64,000 nt of DNA from Gorsachius magnificus (Eukaryota; Chordata; Aves; Pelecaniformes; Ardeidae), in assembly GCA_034008185.1 (NCBI GenBank), contig CM067106.1, positions 310,001 through 374,000 of the forward strand. Direction: 5' to 3'. The notes under the pieces are model-generated. The model saw only the letters and a program-made list of their open reading frames with translations, ran no database searches and was not told the DNA's origin. The translations under genes and the position numbers were made by a program. Shown here piece by piece: positions 63,726 to 64,000 of the stretch. Position 1 is the first letter of the stretch; each line of letters begins with the position of its first letter.

Positions 63726-63950
63726 ATGGGGCAGAGTGAGTCGGAGCCGCAGGAGGAAGCGGAGGTGGGAAATGTCACCGCGCCTGAGCAGGGGGGGTGA
63801 CAGTCACCTCCCTCCCCCCCCCCGTGTGTGTGTCCCCAACCTGGGGGGGGTGTCACCGGGGGCTCAGCTGTCCCTTTGTCCCCGCAGGACGCGTCCCTGA
63901 CGGCCGTGCTGCCCAAGCTCTTCGCCGAGGAGCAGCTCCCCACCGGCGCG
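63726..63950 (+). CDS. First two coding exons of an unidentified gene, N-myristoylation-like start, runs off the window
   Basis: Exon A is 63726-63764. It starts MGQSESEPQEEAE after a CGGCCATGG start context and ends at a GTGGGA donor. Exon B is 63888-63950. It is preceded by a CCTTTGTCCCCGCAG acceptor, encodes DASLTAVLPKLFAEEQLPTG and A, and ends at GTGAGC. Both junctions are phase 0, so the frame is continuous. Glycine at position 2 and serine at position 6 fit the N-myristoylation rule, suggesting a membrane-tethered acidic N-terminus. I do not recognise the protein. In mammals PNPLA6 follows MCOLN1, but this start does not match what I recall of it. Confidence 0.55.
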
Positions 63951-64000
63951 GTGAGCACCCCCAGGGGACATCAACTTGTCCCCGTGTCCCCAGAGCTCAG

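Overview
The window looks like avian nuclear DNA, most likely from a small GC-rich microchromosome. It holds two CR1-type LINE fragments. The protein-coding exons are short and separated by compact introns. Nearly every intron and spacer from about 27 kb onward is filled with its own GC-rich minisatellite. No rRNA, tRNA, CRISPR array or prokaryotic signal was seen. CR1 also occurs in turtles and crocodilians, so 'bird' rests on CR1 together with the GC-rich, minisatellite-packed layout.

Left part (1 to about 28.5 kb): no complete gene is recognised. It holds an A/C-rich minisatellite (5.88-6.53 kb), a CR1 fragment on the minus strand (8.6-10.15 kb), a GTGACACC minisatellite (16.7-17.2 kb), a CR1 fragment on the plus strand (19.2-20.1 kb), one candidate minus-strand coding exon (21.0-21.5 kb), a roughly 185-bp poly-T-bearing tandem repeat (24.36-25.87 kb) and a C-rich minisatellite (27.0-27.85 kb). 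That last array abuts a CpG island (27.9-28.5 kb). By position, the island and the candidate exon could belong to WIZ, the gene that flanks RASAL3 in mammals, but no WIZ zinc finger is visible.

Right part (28.9-64 kb): four genes are recognised from their proteins. RASAL3 (minus, 38.58 to 29.10 kb) is a SynGAP-family Ras GTPase-activating protein. PGLYRP2 (minus, 43.67 to about 41.08 kb) is a secreted N-acetylmuramoyl-L-alanine amidase. CYP4F22 (plus, 46.71-51.70 kb) is a CYP4-family fatty-acid omega-hydroxylase with all twelve coding exons legible. MCOLN1 (plus, 52.82-59.94 kb) is the lysosomal cation channel TRPML1. A fifth plus-strand gene begins at 63,726 with an N-myristoylation-like start and runs off the edge; it is not identified. 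RASAL3-PGLYRP2-CYP4F22 keep the order and orientation I recall from human 19p13.12. MCOLN1 lies elsewhere on human 19p, so a synteny breakpoint probably falls at 51.8-52.6 kb.

The genes are independent transcription units rather than an operon. Points of note are a CLEAR-like E-box about 40 bp upstream of the MCOLN1 start, a tandemly duplicated and partly broken RASAL3 exon, a one-base frameshift in a PGLYRP2 homopolymer, an AT-rich island inside an MCOLN1 intron, and a minisatellite that reiterates a splice-donor motif. Several of these could be assembly or consensus errors in homopolymer-rich sequence, and each is marked as such.
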